From assembly GCF_000316035.1 (NCBI RefSeq), contig NZ_ANHX01000082.1, positions 23,501 to 87,500 on the forward strand: DNA of 64,000 nt, written 5' to 3'. Below the pieces are notes generated by a model, which did not search any database, had not been told where the DNA came from, and worked only from the letters and a program-made list of their open reading frames with translations. Within the stretch, counting starts at the first letter, position 1, and the number at the start of each line of letters is the position of its first letter. Shown here piece after piece: positions 45,320-55,370 of this stretch. The stretch comes from Paenibacillus sp. PAMC 26794 (lineage in GTDB: Bacteria > Bacillota > Bacilli > Paenibacillales > Paenibacillaceae). The position numbers were made by a program, and so were the translations under genes.

Positions 45320-47833
45320 ATGAAAACAGCAACAATACGAAGAGAAGACGTTGAACTTCTGGCACCTGCTGGTGACTGGGATTGTATGCGTTCGGCGGTA
45401 GCCAATGGCGCAGATGCAATTTTCTTCGGAGTCGAAAAGTTTAATGCACGGGCACGGGCGAACAATTTCCGCATGGACGAGCTGCCGGAGATTATGGCGT
45501 TTTTGCACAGTTATGGCGTAAAAGGGTTTTTGACCTTTAATATATTGATTTTTGAAAATGAATTGACGGATGCCAAAGAACTGATTGATGCATGTGTCGA
45601 TGCAGGTGTGGACGCTGTAATTGTTCAGGATTTGGGTTTGGTGAAGATGATTCGCGAGATCTCGCCGGATTTCCCGATTCACGGTTCAACACAGATGACA
45701 ATCACGTCCCCGGAAGCGGTTGAGTTTACGAAGCCGTTTGATATGGAACGTGTCGTTCTGGGACGGGAGAACAACCTGAAGCAGATCCAGAAGATCGGGG
45801 AGCAGGCAAAACTTCCAATGGAAGTATTTGTTCATGGTGCGCTGTGTGTATCCTACTCGGGGCAATGTCTGACTTCCGAAATGTGGGGAGGACGTTCCGC
45901 GAACCGTGGGGAGTGCGCACAAGCTTGTCGTCTTCCATACGACCTGATGGTGGATGGTGTGCACAAACCGATGGGTGATGTGGCTTATCTGTTGTCTCCG
46001 AAGGATCTGGCAGCGATTGACCTGATGCCGGAACTGATCGAAGCAGGAGTAACTTCTTTCAAAATTGAAGGACGTCTCAAAACGCCAGAATACGTAGCAA
46101 ACGTAGTAAGCAAATATCGTAAAGCGATTGATCGTTATTTTGATGGAGATAACACGCCGCCAAGCAAGGAAGAAGTTCGCGAATTGCAGCAAAGCTTCTC
46201 CCGTGGATTCACACATGGTTTCCTGAGCGGTACAAACAACAAAGAACTGGTGGATGGAACGTTCCCGAAAAGCCGTGGTGTCTACCTTGGTCGTGTGGAT
46301 CAAGTGTTGCGCGATGGTGTTGTCCTGAAGCTGGATGCACCCGTGAAACGTGGAGATGGGATCGTATTTGACGCCGGAGACCCGACTCAGAAGGAAGAGG
46401 GCGGACGTGTATACGATGTACGTCGCAAAGGCGTAAAACTCGAAGGCGAAGCCGAAGAGGGCTGGATCGTTGACGTTGTGCCAGGCCGCAGTGACGTAGA
46501 TCTGCGCCGCGTGAAAGTTGGCGACAAAGTGTGGAAAACGAATGACCCGGCGCTGGACAAACGTCTGCGTCAAAGCTTCGAGACCGAAAAGCCATACCGC
46601 GTATTCCCGGTAAAAGTAAAAGTTATCGGCAGCCCGGGGCAGCCGCTCAGCACGTGGTGGACAGACGTACAGAAGGGCACGACCGTCCGGATTGATTCCG
46701 AGATGGAACTGGACATCGCGCAGAAGCGTCCAATGACACATGAATTGCTCGAAGAGCAGTTCGGTCGTCTGGGAGGCACCGTGTTCCAGCTGGAAGGAAT
46801 GGACGTCAATCTGCACGGTGACGTCATCATCCCAATGCGCGAGTTGAATAACATTCGCCGTCAGGCAGTAGAACAACTCGCGGGTGAGCGTCCTAAACCG
46901 CCCGTCTACGTGAAACGGGCGGTAGATGTCTACGGCGATTCGGTTAAACCGGCATCGCCAGTCGCTCGCGGTCAAGCAGAGCTGACCGCGCTCTGTCGCA
47001 GTCTGCCACAAGTGGAGGCAGCGATTGAAGCAGGAATCGGCATGATCTATGCCGACTTCGAGTTTATCAAGCAGTTCCCGGCAGCCGTGGAAGCTGTGCA
47101 TGCCGCTGGTCGCAAGATCGCGCTGGCAACACCGCGTATTCATATGCCTGGGGAGAATGGATATCATAACAACATCCTGCGTTTGAAGCCGGATGCGGTA
47201 TTGGTACGTAATACAGGTGCGCTGTACTTCTACCTTCGTCACCGGATGGAAAACCCGGATGCGAAGCACCCGGAACTGATCGGCGACTTCTCATTGAACA
47301 TCGCCAATCACAAAGCAGTAGAATTGTTCCTGGAAGCCGGATGTGACTGGATTACCCCATCCTATGACCTGAACATTCAACAAATGGTTGATTTGCTTGG
47401 TCACTCCCGTACAAGTCAGACCGAAGTGGTTATCCATCAGCATCTGCCGATGTTCCACACCGAGCACTGTGTGTATTGTACGTTCATGAGTGAAGGAACG
47501 GATTTCACGAACTGTGGTCGTCCTTGTGAGGAACAGCGTGCATCACTGCAAGACCGGATCGGCATGTCCCACCCGGTACGTGTGGATGAAGGCTGCCGTA
47601 ATACGGTATACAACGCAGTGGAGCAGTCAGGTGCCGAGTATCTGACCAACTTTATGGATCTGGGTGTATCCCGTTACCGTGTGGAATTCCTGGAAGAGAC
47701 ACCGGAGCAGGTACGTGAGGTTATCGATCTGTACAACCGTGCACTGCGCGGCGAGATCAGTGGTACACAAGTTTGGAAAACCCTAAAAGCAACAAACCAA
47801 CTGGGCGTTACACGTGGTCAATTGGTGAAATAA
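45320..47833 (+). CDS. U32-family protein with DUF3656 (RlhA/TrhP-type)
   Basis: 837 aa from the ATG at 45320 (GGGGAGG). N-terminal U32 barrel (about 10-330): ELLAPAGDWDCMRSAVANGADAIFFG, HGALCVSYSGQC and RGECAQACRLPYD; a middle DUF3656 region (about 340-600); and a second TIM-like region ending with the Cys cluster CVYCTFM, CGRPCE and DEGCRN. Many U32 proteins annotated as collagenases are now known to act in tRNA or rRNA hydroxylation (TrhP, RlhA), with cysteines holding a metal centre; by architecture this one is nearest the RlhA group, but substrate is not determined. Monocistronic with a terminator after it. Confidence 0.85.
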   Translation: MKTATIRREDVELLAPAGDWDCMRSAVANGADAIFFGVEKFNARARANNFRMDELPEIMAFLHSYGVKGFLTFNILIFENELTDAKELIDACVDAGVDAVIVQDLGLVKMIREISPDFPIHGSTQMTITSPEAVEFTKPFDMERVVLGRENNLKQIQKIGEQAKLPMEVFVHGALCVSYSGQCLTSEMWGGRSANRGECAQACRLPYDLMVDGVHKPMGDVAYLLSPKDLAAIDLMPELIEAGVTSFKIEGRLKTPEYVANVVSKYRKAIDRYFDGDNTPPSKEEVRELQQSFSRGFTHGFLSGTNNKELVDGTFPKSRGVYLGRVDQVLRDGVVLKLDAPVKRGDGIVFDAGDPTQKEEGGRVYDVRRKGVKLEGEAEEGWIVDVVPGRSDVDLRRVKVGDKVWKTNDPALDKRLRQSFETEKPYRVFPVKVKVIGSPGQPLSTWWTDVQKGTTVRIDSEMELDIAQKRPMTHELLEEQFGRLGGTVFQLEGMDVNLHGDVIIPMRELNNIRRQAVEQLAGERPKPPVYVKRAVDVYGDSVKPASPVARGQAELTALCRSLPQVEAAIEAGIGMIYADFEFIKQFPAAVEAVHAAGRKIALATPRIHMPGENGYHNNILRLKPDAVLVRNTGALYFYLRHRMENPDAKHPELIGDFSLNIANHKAVELFLEAGCDWITPSYDLNIQQMVDLLGHSRTSQTEVVIHQHLPMFHTEHCVYCTFMSEGTDFTNCGRPCEEQRASLQDRIGMSHPVRVDEGCRNTVYNAVEQSGAEYLTNFMDLGVSRYRVEFLEETPEQVREVIDLYNRALRGEISGTQVWKTLKATNQLGVTRGQLVK

Positions 47834-47876
47834 ACGGATTGTGTGTTACATCAACATTTACAAGCAAGCATGAAGC

Positions 47877-47917
47877 AACCCCAAACTCTGCTTTAAGGAG
47901 CCCTTGGGGTTTTTTTA
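47877..47917 (+). terminator. Terminator after U32 gene
   Basis: AACCCCAA pairs with TTGGGGTT around a 24-nt loop, followed by seven T's. Confidence 0.85.
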
Positions 47918-47943
47918 CATCATGACACAGGAGGCGAAGAAGC

Positions 47944-50900
47944 GTGGCGCCATTCACAATCATGGATATTAAATTGCTGTGCGGGGTCACGGCATTCAAG
48001 CGCGGGGAAGATTATAACCAATCTGGCAGGGTGACTAATCTGGTGGTTAGTGAGGATCAGCTTCATTATGAAGCACAGGTACGTGGATCGGAGCGCTATC
48101 AGGTGACGGTGGATATAGATGGATCAGGTGAGATTGTGGCAGGCTGCAGTTGTCCGGGTGACGGCAGGCATTATGACTATTGCAAACATGTCGCTGCTGT
48201 CCTGTTGGCTATTCACGAATGGGGTGAGCAGCAGGAGCGTAATGCCACGATTGCTTCTGGGAAGCCTCCTCAACCTGCTACAGGCCAAGGAGCCAATACC
48301 AGTTCCGGCGCAGGTTCCAAGTCCAGGGTTGGGACGTTGGTCGAAGAGAGCATGTGGGAGCGCCCCCAGTCTGCTTCACAACGAGAGCAACTTAATGATG
48401 TTCCAGAGCGTCCGCCCGTTCACTTTGCCCAAGCAGGTCGGCCAAGCTCAGCTTCGGGGTGGGGTCGCTCGGCAGATAAACCTTCTTACCGTACGGCGGA
48501 TCAGATTCTGTCCATGTTTGCCAAGGATCGGAGAACGCTGCATGGAAATGATCGTAAATACACTGCCCCTGTCAACCGATCCTCCCTGCGGGAAGAGTTA
48601 CAGGTCCAGTTTATATGCAAGCTGATACAGGTTCACAAGGGTGGTGGGAAACTCGCTCTTGAACTGAAAGTGGGTAACAAACGTCTGTATGTGGTGCAGA
48701 AAGTGAAGCAATTCCTGAACTGCATCGAGAAGGGCGAGCCCATGTCATTTACCAAGCTGTTCCACTATGATCCATTGATGCATGTGTTCACTCCGCAGGA
48801 TCAGGCGATTCTCTCGATGCTTATTCGAATGAGACAGAGTGAAGAGGCATACCGCGAATCCATCTCCGGTTATCTGGGAGCTTCAGACGGACGGGATATA
48901 TTGATTGCTCCGCTCGTATGGAAGCCATTGCTGGAATTGCTGCTACAGGCTGACAGCCGGATGGAGGGCGCAGGATTTGCCAATGGACCACTCACACTGG
49001 GTGAGGGGGTACTTCCTTTATTTTACCGGATCGCCCAGGGAGCGAATGAAGGATATCAGCTTGAGATTTCCGGACTGCGTGAGCTGATTCTTCTTCCTGC
49101 TTATGATGCCGCTGTGGTGGAAGGGCAGTTGCACATGTTGGAGCCGATGCAGATGCGAAGTCTGGAGGACTTGAGCGCGGCACTTACCTCATATGGGATC
49201 AAAGAAAGCATTGATATTTCGACCCAGCAGGTGGATGAATTCGTACAGCATGTCGTGCCAGAACTGCGTACGCTCGGACATCTGTCCATTGATTCACAGG
49301 TGCGTGAACAGATCGCGGAACCGGAACTTTCACCGAAGCTGTACATCGACTTCTATCGTGAACGTATTACAGCACGTCTGGAATTCGACTATGAGGTCAT
49401 GGTTATTAATCCGCTTGCAGAGTACTTGATAGATGAAGAAGAGAAAAAGGTTATTTTGGTGCGTGACCGATACAAAGAGCGGAATCTGATTGAACGACTG
49501 GATCGATCCTTTCTCGAAAGGGATGGTAGTGTCTGGGCGAGCGAACGGGAAGATGCGATCTATGATGTTATGTATCATCTGTTGCCTGAGCTTGAAAAAC
49601 AGGTAGACATCTACATGCCAAACGCCGTGAAGGCGATGGTGCAATCCTATCCGACCCCACCGAAAGTACGAGCAGATTTGGGAAGAGGGTTGGACTGGCT
49701 GGAGATTTCATTTGAGATGGAAGGTGTAGACGAGCAGGAGCTTCAGGAACTCATGCGCCGCATTGTGGAAAAGAAACCGTATTACCGTCTCAAGAGCGGT
49801 GTCTTTCTCTCACTTGAAAATGAAGGTGCAGATAGCTTCGCTCACATGGCCGATTCACTCGGAATTGGAGCAGATGACATCAAGAGCAGCCATATCCGGC
49901 TGCCAGCGGTTCGGGCGTTACAATTGCCGGGCAGGGACGAAGTTTCCGGTCATGTGAAGTGGGGAGGCTCCCTGAAACGTTTCCTCGATGATCTGCGAGA
50001 TCCTGAACGGATGGATTTTGCATTGCCAGAGACGCTGACCCCCATCCTGCGGGATTATCAGAACAGTGGATACCAGTGGCTGCGTACTCTCGCCTATTAT
50101 CGTTTTGGCGGCATTCTGGCGGATGATATGGGACTTGGCAAAACATTGCAAAGCATCGCCTATATCACAGCGGTGCTTCAGGAGAAGCCTGAGTACAACA
50201 TTGACCATACGGGCGGTGATAAATACCGGGAGAGCGGATCATTACTGGGCGGTGAAACGTTGGCGACTTCCGACATCGATCCCGAAACTGGGCTCCCATT
50301 GGATAAGATGGCTTCAGTGAATACAGATGGCTTATGGTCCACGATGCAGCAGAATGGATTGACGATCCGAACGAGGGTCACTCATCCTCCGGTACTTGTC
50401 GTGGCACCTGCTTCGCTGACCTACAACTGGGCTAATGAGTTTGCGCGGTTCGCCCCGCATCTGAAAGTGCTTATTGCAGCAGGCCAGAAAGAAGAGCGAG
50501 CCAGTATGCTTTCAGGCATGGATGAGGCAGATGTGATTGTGACGTCGTATCCTCTGTTAAGGCGGGATCTGGACACCTATCTGGGCCGAACATTCCATAC
50601 ACTCATTCTGGATGAAGCTCAGGCAATCAAAAATGCTTCTTCCCAAACCGCGCAGGCAGTGAAACAAATTCAGGCCCCGCGCCGTTTTGCGCTCACAGGT
50701 ACGCCTGTGGAGAACTCGCTGGATGAATTGTGGTCCATTTTTGAAGCGGTATTCCCTAGGTTGTTTCCAAGTTACAGAAGATTCCGCGACCTTCCTCCGG
50801 AACGGATCTCCCGGATGGTGCGTCCGTTTATTCTGCGCCGCCTGAAGAAGGATGTGTTGGAAGAATTGCCTGATCGAATTGAAACGGTACAGCGGTCAGA

Positions 50901-51594
50901 GCTTACAGTTGAACAGAAGAAATTGTATGCCGCATACCTTTCTCAGCTTCAGGATGAAGCATCGAAGGACATGGAGGATAACGGATTCCAGAAGAATCGT
51001 ATCAAAATTCTGGCTGGCATCACGCGCTTACGTCAGTTGTGTTGTCATCCGGCCCTCTTTGTTGAAGGATATCAAGGCGATTCCGGGAAAATGGAACAGT
51101 TGCTTGAAACGGTCGAGGATTGTTTGGCTGCAGGGAAACGAATTCTCATCTTCTCCCAATTTGCGAGCATGTTGAACCTGATTCGTCAGACCCTTGCGGC
51201 ACAGGGAAGGAGTCTTTTCTACCTCGATGGTCAGACCCCTGCACAGAGCCGGGTTGAGATGTGCCACAGATTTAATGAGGGCGAAGCTGAACTGTTCTTA
51301 ATCTCCCTGAAAGCTGGCGGTACCGGACTAAACTTAACAGGGGCAGATACCGTTATATTATATGATCTATGGTGGAATCCCGCCGTGGAAGAACAGGCAA
51401 TTGGCCGTGCCCATCGTATGGGGCAGAAACAAGTGGTGCAAGTCATCCGCCTGGTTACCGAAGGTACGATCGAAGAGAAGATTTTGGAGCTCCAACAGCG
51501 GAAGAAGGACTTAATTGCCGAAGTGATCGAACCGGGAGACGGGGGATCGACGACTTTATCCGAACAGGATATCCGCGAATTGTTGATGGTATAA
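47944..51594 (+). CDS. SWIM zinc-finger SNF2-family helicase
   Basis: 1216 aa from a GTG at 47944 (AGGAGG nine nt upstream). SWIM finger at about 65-95 (CSCPGDG..DYCKHVAAV), Pro/Ser-rich linker (about 100-190), a long middle region typical of bacterial SNF2 proteins, then the Swi2/Snf2 core: motif I LADDMGLGKT (near 724), motif II LDEAQAIKN, motif III LTGTPVEN, motif V SLKAGGTGLNL and motif VI QAIGRAHRMGQ. Between motifs I and Ia there is an unusual Gly/Thr/Asp-rich insertion of about 60 residues. Likely a DNA-dependent translocase acting in transcription or repair; exact role unknown. Confidence 0.93.
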   Translation: MAPFTIMDIKLLCGVTAFKRGEDYNQSGRVTNLVVSEDQLHYEAQVRGSERYQVTVDIDGSGEIVAGCSCPGDGRHYDYCKHVAAVLLAIHEWGEQQERNATIASGKPPQPATGQGANTSSGAGSKSRVGTLVEESMWERPQSASQREQLNDVPERPPVHFAQAGRPSSASGWGRSADKPSYRTADQILSMFAKDRRTLHGNDRKYTAPVNRSSLREELQVQFICKLIQVHKGGGKLALELKVGNKRLYVVQKVKQFLNCIEKGEPMSFTKLFHYDPLMHVFTPQDQAILSMLIRMRQSEEAYRESISGYLGASDGRDILIAPLVWKPLLELLLQADSRMEGAGFANGPLTLGEGVLPLFYRIAQGANEGYQLEISGLRELILLPAYDAAVVEGQLHMLEPMQMRSLEDLSAALTSYGIKESIDISTQQVDEFVQHVVPELRTLGHLSIDSQVREQIAEPELSPKLYIDFYRERITARLEFDYEVMVINPLAEYLIDEEEKKVILVRDRYKERNLIERLDRSFLERDGSVWASEREDAIYDVMYHLLPELEKQVDIYMPNAVKAMVQSYPTPPKVRADLGRGLDWLEISFEMEGVDEQELQELMRRIVEKKPYYRLKSGVFLSLENEGADSFAHMADSLGIGADDIKSSHIRLPAVRALQLPGRDEVSGHVKWGGSLKRFLDDLRDPERMDFALPETLTPILRDYQNSGYQWLRTLAYYRFGGILADDMGLGKTLQSIAYITAVLQEKPEYNIDHTGGDKYRESGSLLGGETLATSDIDPETGLPLDKMASVNTDGLWSTMQQNGLTIRTRVTHPPVLVVAPASLTYNWANEFARFAPHLKVLIAAGQKEERASMLSGMDEADVIVTSYPLLRRDLDTYLGRTFHTLILDEAQAIKNASSQTAQAVKQIQAPRRFALTGTPVENSLDELWSIFEAVFPRLFPSYRRFRDLPPERISRMVRPFILRRLKKDVLEELPDRIETVQRSELTVEQKKLYAAYLSQLQDEASKDMEDNGFQKNRIKILAGITRLRQLCCHPALFVEGYQGDSGKMEQLLETVEDCLAAGKRILIFSQFASMLNLIRQTLAAQGRSLFYLDGQTPAQSRVEMCHRFNEGEAELFLISLKAGGTGLNLTGADTVILYDLWWNPAVEEQAIGRAHRMGQKQVVQVIRLVTEGTIEEKILELQQRKKDLIAEVIEPGDGGSTTLSEQDIRELLMV

Positions 51595-51669
51595 TGGAGT
51601 CATAGCATGCCAGTACTAATAATCATCAAATATAGTAAAATATGTATCTAGCAAAAGGAGTAGTGCCAT

Positions 51670-52548
51670 ATGCGTATTCGCAAAGCGATTATTCCAGCCG
51701 CAGGGCTGGGTACCCGGTTTCTGCCTGCCACCAAGGCGATGCCTAAGGAAATGCTGCCCATCGTGGACAAGCCAACGATCCAGTACATTATTGAAGAAGC
51801 CGTAGCTTCAGGCATTGAAGATATCATTATTGTGACAGGTAAAGGGAAGCGGGCCATTGAAGATCACTTCGATTATTCATTCGAGCTGGAGCAGAATCTG
51901 GCGGACAAACAGAAGTGGGACTTGCTTAACGAAGTACGCAAACCCTCCGAGATGGCAGATATCCATTATATCCGTCAAAAGGAACCGAAGGGACTTGGTC
52001 ACGCCATCTGGTGTGCCCGCAAGTTTATCGGCAACGAGCCTTTTGCCGTCCTGTTAGGGGACGATATTGTAGAAGCGGAACATCCCTGCCTGAAGCAGAT
52101 GATCGAAGTCTACGATGAACTGCAATCTCCGATCGTTGGTGTACAGCCTGTTGATTGGAGCGAGGTATCCCGCTACGGAATTGTAGACGGAGAGTTACTG
52201 ACTCCTACCGTTGAACGTGTCTTTCGCGCGCGCCGTTTAATTGAGAAACCAAAGACTGAAGATTCCCCTTCGAACCTTGCTATTATGGGACGTTACATTC
52301 TTACACCGGATATTTTCGAGATCCTGGGTCAACAATCTGCTGGTGTAGGGGGAGAAATTCAGCTTACGGATGCCTTGTCCCGATTGAATGAACAGCGGCA
52401 AATTCTTGCTTATCATTTTGATGGGTTACGTCATGATGTTGGTGAAAAGTTGGGCTTTATTGAGACATCGATTCACTACGCATTGCAACGCCCGGATCTA
52501 CGGAAAGATCTCTTAAAGTATTTGGAACAGGTCATAAAGAATCAATAA
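51670..52548 (+). CDS. galU: UTP-glucose-1-phosphate uridylyltransferase
   Basis: Makes UDP-glucose for wall teichoic acid, glycolipid and capsule synthesis. 292 aa. Nucleotide-binding loop AAGLGTRFLPATKAMPKEMLP, VDKPTIQYI, GLGHAIWCA and the GGEIQLTDAL motif mark the GalU/GtaB group rather than the RmlA group (RmlA has GGSGTRLYP-like loops). ATG after AAAAGGAG. It lies directly upstream of three dTDP-rhamnose genes but a terminator lies in between. Confidence 0.95.
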   Translation: MRIRKAIIPAAGLGTRFLPATKAMPKEMLPIVDKPTIQYIIEEAVASGIEDIIIVTGKGKRAIEDHFDYSFELEQNLADKQKWDLLNEVRKPSEMADIHYIRQKEPKGLGHAIWCARKFIGNEPFAVLLGDDIVEAEHPCLKQMIEVYDELQSPIVGVQPVDWSEVSRYGIVDGELLTPTVERVFRARRLIEKPKTEDSPSNLAIMGRYILTPDIFEILGQQSAGVGGEIQLTDALSRLNEQRQILAYHFDGLRHDVGEKLGFIETSIHYALQRPDLRKDLLKYLEQVIKNQ

Positions 52549-52570
52549 ATGGTTTTCCGCATGCCCTTGA

Positions 52571-52615
52571 AGTCCAGCCGAAGAATGATATCGCGGCTGG
52601 GCTTTAATTTATTTT
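52571..52615 (+). terminator. Terminator after galU
   Basis: AGTCCAGCCG pairs with CGGCTGGGCT (one G-U) around a 13-nt loop, followed by TTAATTTATTTT. Confidence 0.75.
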
Positions 52616-52729
52616 ATGGAAGAGCAAATATGAGGGTTATACAGGCCAATGAACAAACACATACCCGACACTTTACATATACATAGTCAATATGAAGAAA
52701 TGATGTCAACAGCAAAACGGAGGGATGTC

Positions 52730-53278
52730 ATGAAGGTACTTCCGCTGTTTATGGATGGTGCTAGCATATTGGAACCCAAGGTTTATGGTGATCACCGTGG
52801 ATATTTTATGGAGAGTTATAATGAGCAGGTTCTGCATGAACAGGGGATACAGCACGTCTTTATTCAGGACAATCAATCTTTGTCGGCTGAAGCAGGTGTT
52901 CTGCGTGGGCTTCATTACCAGCTTCAGCCCAAAGCACAGACTAAATTGGTGAGGGTTATATCTGGGGCAATATATGATGTGATTGTGGATGTCCGCACGT
53001 CATCCCCTACCTTTGGCCAATGGAAAAGTTTCATTCTAAGTGAGTACAACCAGCGGCAACTGCTTGTTCCTCAAGGATTTGCTCATGGATTCTGTACCTT
53101 GGTGCCTCATTCCCAGGTAACTTATAAGGTAGACGCCTATTATTCGCCTGAACATGACCGTGGAATTCTGTGGAACGATCCGGCGCTCGCCATTGATTGG
53201 CCTGTGACGAAACCTATATTATCCGAGAAGGATCAGAAGCATCCTTTACTGAAAGATGCTGAACTGAACTTTGACTAA
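52730..53278 (+). CDS. rfbC: dTDP-4-dehydrorhamnose 3,5-epimerase
   Basis: Third enzyme of dTDP-L-rhamnose synthesis. The ATG at 52730 (CGGAGGGATG upstream) gives 182 aa; the open frame to 52649 is not used. Cupin fold with the catalytic His in GVLRGLHYQ and the conserved QTKLVRVISG, plus PQGFAHGF. First of three rml genes; rfbB follows after 54 nt. Confidence 0.95.
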   Translation: MKVLPLFMDGASILEPKVYGDHRGYFMESYNEQVLHEQGIQHVFIQDNQSLSAEAGVLRGLHYQLQPKAQTKLVRVISGAIYDVIVDVRTSSPTFGQWKSFILSEYNQRQLLVPQGFAHGFCTLVPHSQVTYKVDAYYSPEHDRGILWNDPALAIDWPVTKPILSEKDQKHPLLKDAELNFD

Positions 53279-53332
53279 TTAATAAGACTTTTCAGATACT
53301 TCTGTATCTGGAGGCAAAGGGAGAGAGACAGC

Positions 53333-54358
53333 ATGAAACTACTGGTTACGGGTGGGGCCGGATTTATCGGCAGCAACTTTGTGTTATATATGCTTCGTGA
53401 ACATCCGAGCTATGAGATTATCAATGTGGATGCATTAACGTATGCGGGGAACTTGGAGAACTTGCATACGGTAGAGTCCAATCCCCGATATACCTTCATC
53501 AAAGCAGATATTGCAGATGTACAGCAGATGGAAACTGTTTTTTCCCAAGGCATCGATGTGGTTGTGAATTTCGCTGCCGAGTCCCATGTGGATCGAAGTA
53601 TTCTGTCTCCGGATATCTTTGTGCGTACCAATGTGATGGGTACTCAGGTTCTGCTGGATGCGGCAAAGAAGTATCAAGTCACCAAATTTGTTCAGGTATC
53701 GACAGATGAGGTATATGGATCACTAGGTACAACAGGTTTATTTACTGAAGATACACCTCTGATGCCAAATAGTCCTTACTCTGCAAGTAAAGCTGGCGGG
53801 GATCTGCTCGTAAGAGCCTATCATGAAACCTTTGGACTTCCTGTTAATATTACACGTTGCTCTAATAACTACGGACCTTTTCAATTTCCGGAGAAACTGA
53901 TTCCGCTGATTATATCCCGTGCATTGAATGATGAAGCCATTCCAGTATATGGTGACGGGCTCAATATTCGTGACTGGCTTTATGTCGAGGATCACTGCAG
54001 CGCGATTGATCTGGTGATTCATAATGGACAATCTGGAGAAGTATACAACATTGGTGGTAATAATGAACGTACTAATATATACATTGTGGAGAGCGTATTG
54101 GAGCAACTGGGTAAACCGGCGAGTTTGATTCAATATGTACAGGATCGATTGGGCCATGACCGACGTTACGGTATAGATCCTACCAAGATACGTACAGAGC
54201 TCGGTTGGCAACCTGCACACAATTTTGAGACAGGAATCAAGGAGACTATTCAGTGGTATCTGAAACATCAAGATTGGTGGACGAGAATTCAATCAGGCAC
54301 ATATCAGGACTATGTTCAGCTTCAGTACGGTAAGCGGATGGGTGATTCATCCAAATGA
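53333..54358 (+). CDS. rfbB: dTDP-glucose 4,6-dehydratase
   Basis: Second enzyme of the pathway. 341 aa, extended short-chain dehydrogenase. NAD-binding TGGAGFIGSNF at residues 6-16, AAESHVDRSI, the STDEVYGSL catalytic Thr-Asp-Glu, YSASKAGGDLL (Tyr-x3-Lys) and RCSNNYGPFQFPEKLIP. The stop codon overlaps the start of rfbD in ATGA, so they are translationally coupled. Confidence 0.97.
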   Translation: MKLLVTGGAGFIGSNFVLYMLREHPSYEIINVDALTYAGNLENLHTVESNPRYTFIKADIADVQQMETVFSQGIDVVVNFAAESHVDRSILSPDIFVRTNVMGTQVLLDAAKKYQVTKFVQVSTDEVYGSLGTTGLFTEDTPLMPNSPYSASKAGGDLLVRAYHETFGLPVNITRCSNNYGPFQFPEKLIPLIISRALNDEAIPVYGDGLNIRDWLYVEDHCSAIDLVIHNGQSGEVYNIGGNNERTNIYIVESVLEQLGKPASLIQYVQDRLGHDRRYGIDPTKIRTELGWQPAHNFETGIKETIQWYLKHQDWWTRIQSGTYQDYVQLQYGKRMGDSSK

Positions 54359-55236
54359 ACTATAGAGTTATGGTGACTGGCGCAGCAGGACAGCTGGGTT
54401 ATGATGTGGTGAAGACCTTCCAAGCAGAGGGTCACCAGGTATTGGCCTGTGACAAGAACCAGATGGATATTACCGATCAACAGCAGTGCACAGATATGAT
54501 TACGACGTTCCGACCTCACATCATAATTCACTGCGCTGCTTACACGGCGGTCGATCAGGCTGAGGTAGATGAGGATACAGCATACGCAATCAATGCATCA
54601 GGTACTAGAAATATTGCAGTTGCCGCCGAGAGTGTGAAAGCAAAACTGGTATATATCAGTACCGATTATGTATTTGATGGGAGTGGGAGTACGCCACACC
54701 GAGAGTACGATGTAACGGATCCGCAGAGTGTTTATGGCAAGTCGAAGCTTGCCGGGGAACGGCTGGTTCAAAGTTTGTCTACGCAATGGTTTATCATTCG
54801 AACATCATGGGTGTTTGGCGTGTATGGTAGTAATTTTGTCAAAACCATGCTGGAACTTATGGAAAAGCGTCCACAACTGCAAGTTGTTCATGACCAACAA
54901 GGTTCGCCTACCTATACGGTGGATCTTGCCCGATTCATTCATACCCTTTCTACGAGCGAAAAATATGGTATCTATCATGCTTCCAATTCCGGAACTTGCA
55001 CATGGTATGAGTTTGCAGAGGCAATAAAAGAAGAAGCCAATAAGCAGAGTGGGTTCGAGCCGACAGCCGAACTTATGCCATGCACAACCGATCAGTTTCC
55101 GCGTCCAGCCCCCCGTCCTGTATACTCGGTCATGGATCATCTGGCGATTCGAACGAACGGTCTGGAACCTCTGAGACCTTGGCGTGAGGCGCTGATTGCG
55201 TTTTTGAAAGAGTTGAGTGTACAGCAAAAGGACTGA
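54355..55236 (+). CDS. rfbD: dTDP-4-dehydrorhamnose reductase
   Basis: Last enzyme, giving dTDP-L-rhamnose. 293 aa. NAD(P)-binding VTGAAGQLGYDVV, CAAYTAVDQAE, STDYVFDG and YGKSKLAGE (catalytic Tyr-x3-Lys), RTSWVFG. Terminator follows. No RmlA (glucose-1-phosphate thymidylyltransferase) is seen in the window, so the first step must come from elsewhere in the genome. Confidence 0.96.
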   Translation: MNYRVMVTGAAGQLGYDVVKTFQAEGHQVLACDKNQMDITDQQQCTDMITTFRPHIIIHCAAYTAVDQAEVDEDTAYAINASGTRNIAVAAESVKAKLVYISTDYVFDGSGSTPHREYDVTDPQSVYGKSKLAGERLVQSLSTQWFIIRTSWVFGVYGSNFVKTMLELMEKRPQLQVVHDQQGSPTYTVDLARFIHTLSTSEKYGIYHASNSGTCTWYEFAEAIKEEANKQSGFEPTAELMPCTTDQFPRPAPRPVYSVMDHLAIRTNGLEPLRPWREALIAFLKELSVQQKD

Positions 55237-55285
55237 GCATGTGGAGGGTCCGTGCTTTATTCCCAAACTTTATCTACCATTTAAC

Positions 55286-55312
55286 AGCCGCCTCGGGCGG
55301 CTATTTTGTTTT
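55286..55312 (+). terminator. Terminator after rfbD
   Basis: AGCCGCC-TCG-GGCGGCT hairpin followed by ATTTTGTTTT. Confidence 0.85.
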
Positions 55313-55370
55313 ACACCTCATCAATTCGGGTAGTTAGCTAACAAAAAGGTACTGAGGATGTGAATGCTAT

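Noticed and set aside
45686..47269. 527-residue open frame on the minus strand
   Set aside because: It lies wholly within the U32-family gene, is rich in Cys, His, Phe and Arg as expected of an antisense shadow, and has no ribosome site or family motif.
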